NCBI RefSeq assembly: GCF_018919145.1
Contig: NZ_JAHLQJ010000031.1
Coordinates: 1-36,662 of the forward strand
DNA length: 36,662 nt
Direction of reading: 5' to 3'
Source of the DNA: Paenibacillus brevis
GTDB taxonomy: Bacteria; Bacillota; Bacilli; Paenibacillales; Paenibacillaceae
Both the position numbers and the translations under genes were made by a program. The notes beneath the pieces are model-generated. The model made no database searches, was not told the origin of the DNA, and saw nothing but the letters and a program-made list of their open reading frames with translations. Shown piece by piece: positions 33,053-36,662 of this stretch. Within the stretch, counting starts at the first letter, position 1. Each line of letters opens with the position of its first letter.

Positions 33053-33081
33053 TTGCGATCTCAGGAAGATGCCTGTATACT
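33053..33081 (+). promoter_or_regulatory. sigma-A promoter of the RNase P RNA gene
   Basis: TTGCGA (33053-33058) and TATACT (33076-33081) lie 17 nt apart. Initiation near 33088-33095 places the first base at or just before the 5' arm of helix P1. Confidence 0.8.
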
Positions 33082-33096
33082 AACATGTGTTGCTAT

Positions 33097-33504
33097 TGAA
33101 AGTTTGTCAGACAATCGCCGGCGGCCTTGTTGCCGCGGGAGGAAAGTCCGGGCTCCATAGGGCAGGGTGCTGGATAACGTCCAGTCGGCGCGAGCCGAAG
33201 GATAGTGCCACAGAAATGGACCGCCGATGGCCGCAAGCAATTGCGGATCAGGCAAGGATGGAACCGAGGTGTAAGAGACCCCGAGGAACGCTGGTGACTT
33301 CGTTCCTGGTAAACCCCATCTGGAGCAAGACCTAATGGGACGCAGCTTCCTTCGTGAAGCAGCCTTTGCCCGAGGCGCGTCCGGGTTGGTCGCTGGAGCT
33401 GCCCAGTAATGTGCGGCCTAGATAGATGATTGTCACTCCTAGCGGGAGGGTTGTTCCCGTGATTACCGCCAAGAGTACAGAACCCGGCTTACGGCAAACT
33501 TTCT
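33097..33504 (+). ncRNA. rnpB: RNase P RNA, class A
   Basis: This is the catalytic RNA that matures tRNA 5' ends. Helix P1 is formed by GAAAGTTTG (33098-33106) and CAAACTTTC (33495-33503). The universal core is evident: GAGGAAAGTCCGGGCTCC, GGTAAACCCC, GCGGCCTAGATAGATGATTG and ACAGAACCCGGCTTAC. CATAGGGCAGGGTGC, CCGCCGATGGCC, GGATCAGG and GGAGCAAGACC follow the E. coli class A pattern. The class B features of B. subtilis (AGTGCCACAGTGACGAAGT and others) are not found. A GC-rich insert near 33434-33460 (CTCCTAGCGGGAG) probably forms P19. Confidence 0.96.
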
Positions 33505-33544
33505 TCACTGCAACCACCTAAACTATTAAAGAAACTTGTGAAAT

Positions 33545-33593
33545 GAGGCTATTCCCCAGAGATCATGAATCTGACGGGATAGCCTCTTTTTCT
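33545..33593 (+). terminator. intrinsic terminator between rnpB and the protease gene
   Basis: GAGGCTAT (33545-33552) pairs with ATAGCCTC (33579-33586), extended by CCC/GGG, and five T residues follow on the plus strand. On the minus strand the same stem lies just behind the protease stop with a weaker T tract, so it may act in both directions. Confidence 0.75.
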
Positions 33594-33601
33594 TATGCAG
33601 A

Positions 33602-35509
33602 TTATTTGTGTTTGTCCAGAATCCGGTTAACCTTGCGCTGAACAGCCTGCGGCCAGAGCTGAAGCGCCGAATCCCCTGCCCCTGCAGCAGACAGGGCGGC
33701 ATAGACATCGATCTGTCCATAGCCATAATCCTTGTCACGTCCTGACGGACCGAGATCAATTACATTGCTGCGGATCAAATCCATCACCTCGGTATTTCGC
33801 AGATCCGGATTGACGGAGCGAATCAGAGCAGCCAATGCGGTGACATGCGGACAGGCCATGGAAGTGCCGGACAAAGCGGCATACTGGTTGTCCGGGTACG
33901 TGCTGGCAATGCTCTCGCCCGGAGCCATGACGTCAACATAATCTCCGTAATTGGAGAACGAGGCGCGCTGGAGCTGATAGTCTGTAGCCGATACGGCCAA
34001 CACCTCCGGATAAGCCGCCGGGTAACCGGGCCGCTCGGTATTGTCATTTCCGGTAGCGGCGATCAGGACTACGTCCCGGCCATAGGCATACTTGACTGCT
34101 TCATGCAGGAATTCGGCATCCGCATAATTTCCCAGACTGAGATTGATCACCTTGGCTCCATGGTCGGTTGCCCAGATAATGCCCTCAGCCACAGAGTAGG
34201 TCGTTCCGGCTCCGGTATTGTCGAGCGCTTTTACAGGTAAAATCTTGCCTCCCCACATCATGCCGGCAATGCCCTCATTGTTATTGACATTCGCTGCGAT
34301 AATTCCGGCAACATGAGTTCCGTGGCCAACATCATCATAGGGCTCCTCCTCCTGCTCGATGGCGTTATAGCCTTCCAGCAAGCGCCCGTTCAAATCGGGA
34401 TGCTTCAGGTCCACCCCGGTATCCACCACGGCAACAATGACATCATCGCTTCCCTTGGACAGTTTCCAGGCTCGATTAGTCTCTATAACCGGAAGATTCC
34501 ATTGATATTCAGAGAATAATAAATCATTCGGAATTACCGGAGATTCATCGGTTAGATTCATAGCCGTATTGTCATTTGTCATGTACAAGTAATGGGGCTC
34601 CACATAGCTCGGTTTCCATTTTGTCTGAAAATAATGTTTCAACTGCTTCATATTCATCGTTTCAGAACGAAAGATATAGGTATTTGCAATCCGCTTTGGT
34701 TGACTGCACTTCAATTCTTGGGTCATTTTATTCAGCTCTTGTGTCGAGGGCGGCTCCGCAAAGGTCACAACGATTTCATTTTCGTAATAGTGGCTTGCTT
34801 TTTCGTTGTCATGGCCTGTCTTGACGGTGATATCCTTGAGGGTGTCGGCGTGTACGGACTCCACCTTGTAGTTCCCCTCTTTAGGATAAGGAATCAGCCG
34901 CAGATTCTTATCTTGATGCTCTTCCACCCGTTTCAGGATACCCATATCCATAACGGCAATCGCGCCGGACTGCCCTTGGCCGGATGGCTCCGCAACGACA
35001 TAATACTTGGGTTGATCCTGAGGGAATGAAGGTGATTCGTAGGATTGCTTCCGCTGGATTGCCTTTCGGGCATACTGGAGATAACCTCGCAACTGCTTCT
35101 GCTCCTTTTGCTCAAGCTTATAGGCGGCGGCCTTTGTTTCCCGCTCCTGACCGTCCTTTACCCATATGATCGACAAAAATTGACCGTGATCCTTTTGCAG
35201 CTCTTGGGCATAGGCTGGGGATTCGCCGTTCTTCCTGACGGCTGCATATTGTTCGGCTAACAGCCGTACATGGCGCTTTGCATCCAGACGCGCCAAGCGC
35301 TCGGTAGCTGTCATGTCACGCTGCTTCATCATTTGTTTCAGCTTCTGTTCCTGTTGATTCCCAATCTTCTTGGGCTCGGTGGCTGATGCAGTTTTGGGTT
35401 GTGAAGCGTTGTTCGAATGTGCATTCTGCTGTGGATCAGGTACAAGTGCATACAAGGCAATGACTCCGGCGGCTAACAGCCCTATCAGAGCCCAGCTTTT
35501 CCGCTTCAT
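33602..35509 (-). CDS. S8 family serine protease (subtilisin-like), membrane-anchored or secreted
   Basis: The 635-residue peptidase has the complete catalytic triad: D363 (VVDTGVD), H396 (GHGTHVAG) and S550 (GTSMACPHV), with oxyanion asparagine N488 (TGND). An N-terminal hydrophobic helix (residues 6-23) after basic MKRK is a signal or anchor without an obvious cleavage motif. An unusually long region of about 310 residues precedes the catalytic domain: a charged, coiled-coil-like part (45-150), then a section around 240-310 that looks like an inhibitor-type propeptide. The family degrades extracellular protein or processes exported proteins; the target is unknown. Read on the minus strand, a GAGGAGGT site sits before the ATG. 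It is monocistronic. Confidence 0.93.
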   Translation of the reverse strand: MKRKSWALIGLLAAGVIALYALVPDPQQNAHSNNASQPKTASATEPKKIGNQQEQKLKQMMKQRDMTATERLARLDAKRHVRLLAEQYAAVRKNGESPAYAQELQKDHGQFLSIIWVKDGQERETKAAAYKLEQKEQKQLRGYLQYARKAIQRKQSYESPSFPQDQPKYYVVAEPSGQGQSGAIAVMDMGILKRVEEHQDKNLRLIPYPKEGNYKVESVHADTLKDITVKTGHDNEKASHYYENEIVVTFAEPPSTQELNKMTQELKCSQPKRIANTYIFRSETMNMKQLKHYFQTKWKPSYVEPHYLYMTNDNTAMNLTDESPVIPNDLLFSEYQWNLPVIETNRAWKLSKGSDDVIVAVVDTGVDLKHPDLNGRLLEGYNAIEQEEEPYDDVGHGTHVAGIIAANVNNNEGIAGMMWGGKILPVKALDNTGAGTTYSVAEGIIWATDHGAKVINLSLGNYADAEFLHEAVKYAYGRDVVLIAATGNDNTERPGYPAAYPEVLAVSATDYQLQRASFSNYGDYVDVMAPGESIASTYPDNQYAALSGTSMACPHVTALAALIRSVNPDLRNTEVMDLIRSNVIDLGPSGRDKDYGYGQIDVYAALSAAGAGDSALQLWPQAVQRKVNRILDKHK

Positions 35510-35577
35510 TAGGTAGACCTCCTCATAACTAGTCTGAATAGGCTTAGAATGAGGAAAATCAGATGATTTTATTCTGG

Positions 35578-35599
35578 GATGCCGAAAGGCATCTTTTTT
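35578..35599 (+). terminator. small GAAA-loop hairpin with T run in a divergent intergenic region
   Basis: GATGCC and GGCATC (35578-35593) enclose the tetraloop GAAA, followed by six T residues. It has terminator form for plus-strand transcription, yet it lies upstream of a plus-strand gene and behind a divergent minus-strand gene, where no plus-strand gene needs ending. Confidence 0.6.
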
Positions 35600-35673
35600 G
35601 CATTCATTTAACAGCAGCCGCTTCGCATACCAAACCGGCGGGACGGAAAAAATGTAGCTTGAGGTGATTATAA

Positions 35674-35898
35674 ATGGCTAAAGAAGATAAGCCGATTGTA
35701 AAATGCAGCGTCTCCAATTGTACGTACTGGGGTGAGAAAAACCTATGCCAAGCGGACATGATCATGATCGACATTGACAGTCATGCCTCTCGGGACTACA
35801 ACACGGAATTTGCAGGGGAATCATTCGATTCGGAGCATCAGGATATTGCCGAATCCTCATCAGCAACTTGCTGTCACACCTTTAAGCCCAAATCGTAA
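35674..35898 (+). CDS. DUF1540 cysteine-rich small protein
   Basis: The 74-residue protein has the DUF1540 pattern VKCSVSNCTYWGEKNLCQADMI (C11, C16, C25) and a C-terminal CC pair (C66, C67) before HTF. The spaced cysteines suggest metal binding. The family is common in spore-forming Firmicutes and its function is unknown. The ATG follows TTGAGGTG at 7-8 nt. It is followed 46 nt later by the next gene and may share a transcript with it. Confidence 0.85.
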   Translation: MAKEDKPIVKCSVSNCTYWGEKNLCQADMIMIDIDSHASRDYNTEFAGESFDSEHQDIAESSSATCCHTFKPKS

Positions 35899-35944
35899 AT
35901 GCAAAAGGCAATATGCATGATCCATTCTACAGGAGGTGCCAGTT

Positions 35945-36355
35945 ATGACTAACTTAGATCCGAATGGTCATTCCGGAAAGTTTGATGATTCGAACAGTCC
36001 GGATAATTCATTAAAAAGCCGTACTGATTATCCAAGAAGGGCCCCTGAGGAGCACAACGAGGAATATGCAGCTGAATTTGCTCCGACCCGTGCGGCCTTT
36101 ACGGAGAGCGAACGGCAGGACATCAGCTCGGATAATGGAATTAAGAGGAGAGAAGCTGGGAAAACGGTCGGCTATATCGGCGTCGGTCTAGGCATTGCAT
36201 CCTTGTTCATGTGGTCCATAATTTTAGGTCCCATTGCAGCCGTATTGGGATTCTATGCGTATAGCCAAGGCCGGAAGGCTTCAGGCGCATGGGCCGCGGG
36301 ACTGGGCATTGTAGCGACGCTCAGTTATTTCGTACTCATTCCGTTTACTCGGTAA
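35945..36355 (+). CDS. DUF4190-like small membrane protein
   Basis: The 136-residue protein has a hydrophilic N-terminal half of about 75 residues, rich in Asp, Asn, Ser and Glu. Two hydrophobic helices follow (about 78-104 and 112-132), separated by YAYSQGRKASG. This glycine-rich double-helix layout is that of DUF4190 proteins, but the family call is tentative. The ATG at 35945 was chosen because AGGAGGT lies at 35931-35937; a GTG at 35936 would overlap the ribosome binding site. A strong hairpin follows the gene. Confidence 0.8.
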   Translation: MTNLDPNGHSGKFDDSNSPDNSLKSRTDYPRRAPEEHNEEYAAEFAPTRAAFTESERQDISSDNGIKRREAGKTVGYIGVGLGIASLFMWSIILGPIAAVLGFYAYSQGRKASGAWAAGLGIVATLSYFVLIPFTR

Positions 36356-36376
36356 ACTCCATATTCGATCTGCAAA

Positions 36377-36420
36377 AGGGCTGTCCCAACAGACTTGATC
36401 TGGCGGGCGGCCCTGTTTGT
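36377..36420 (+). terminator. intrinsic terminator after the DUF4190-like gene
   Basis: AGGGCTGTCC (36377-36386) pairs with GGGCGGCCCT (36405-36414), including two G-U pairs, followed by a broken T tract (GTTTGTGTT). Confidence 0.7.
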
Positions 36421-36490
36421 GTTAGGCGGCGCTGCAACAAGCATTCCGACTACGGCATTTAAGCAGGAAAGTGCGTAACAGCGGAATATA

Positions 36491-36662
36491 GTTAAAACAT
36501 TAGATGGCGAGTTGGATGGGCAACGTATGAGGTATGCTTACGATCGCTGTTGTTCGCGGATTTCTTCAGTTGAACTAAGTTCTGACAAGGAGGAAATTCG
36601 CTCACAAAGGCGAACGCTGACGCTTCTACAGCACACCTCATACTTATGCCCTGATTACTTCG
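36491..36662 (+). repeat. structured intergenic repeat, copy B (truncated by the window end)
   Basis: This is an inverted partner of 568-739. The hairpin arms GCGGATTTC (36557-36565) and GAAATTCGC (about 36592-36600) are kept despite base changes. Alignment over about 170 nt shows several fully identical blocks interrupted by substitutions and single-base indels. It runs off the window, so its full length is unknown. No gene is evident between 36421 and 36490. Confidence 0.8.

Noticed and set aside
33087..33335. 82-codon frame inside the RNase P RNA
   Set aside because: The sequence is explained by conserved RNA structure; no ribosome binding site.
1..36662. prophage, CRISPR array, toxin-antitoxin or restriction system
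   Set aside because: No repeat-spacer array, integrase, phage structural gene, methylase or nuclease defence gene is seen; AddAB is a core repair enzyme.

Overview
The window looks like a chromosome segment of a Paenibacillus-type bacterium (Bacillales, roughly 50% GC). Three things support this: the gene order of the rpsU/yqeY–phoH–era–glyQS–dnaG–sigA cluster, Shine-Dalgarno sites of the AGGAGG type with frequent GTG/TTG starts, and Bacillus-style gene families (AddAB, PgpH, YqfC/YqfD, YqzL). It appears to be core genome, with no prophage, CRISPR array or intact insertion sequence seen.

Layout. Positions 1-820 hold no convincing gene but contain a structured intergenic repeat (568-739). An imperfect second copy lies in opposite orientation at the far end (36491-36662). 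Positions 898-8405 carry addB and addA (double-strand-break repair). Positions 8460-13597 carry a response regulator, a histidine kinase and a three-gene ABC exporter that resembles lipopeptide/polyene resistance modules such as LnrJK-LMN. Between the exporter and the HIT-family gene lies a strongly folded candidate non-coding RNA with its own promoter and terminator (13671-13794). It is the least explained element of the window.

Positions 13845-33022 form the long housekeeping cluster: HIT hydrolase; rpsU and yqeY; sporulation genes yqfC and yqfD; then phoH, pgpH, ybeY, dgkA, cdd, era, yqzL and recO; glyQ and glyS behind a glycine T-box leader; a YaiI/YqxD protein; dnaG and sigA; a membrane protein of unknown function; trmK; and a Nif3/YqfO protein. 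The set links ribosome biogenesis (S21, YbeY, Era), translation supply (GlyRS), replication initiation (primase), the main sigma factor, c-di-AMP turnover (PgpH) and cell-envelope lipid recycling (undecaprenol kinase). Translational coupling by overlapping stop/start codons is common. Compared with Bacillus subtilis, the nfeD/floA pair (yqeZ-yqfA) and ccpN-yqfL are missing from their usual places.

Positions 33053-33504 hold the RNase P RNA gene. Its sequence reads as class A, the type found in most bacteria, and not as the class B form of Bacillus itself. It faces a membrane-anchored or secreted subtilisin-like protease on the minus strand. Two small plus-strand genes follow (a DUF1540 Cys-rich protein and a DUF4190-like membrane protein).

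Two repeat families are visible: the structured flanking repeat just mentioned, and a MITE-like element with terminal inverted repeats (30135-30303) that has a fragmentary relative at 22218-22280.
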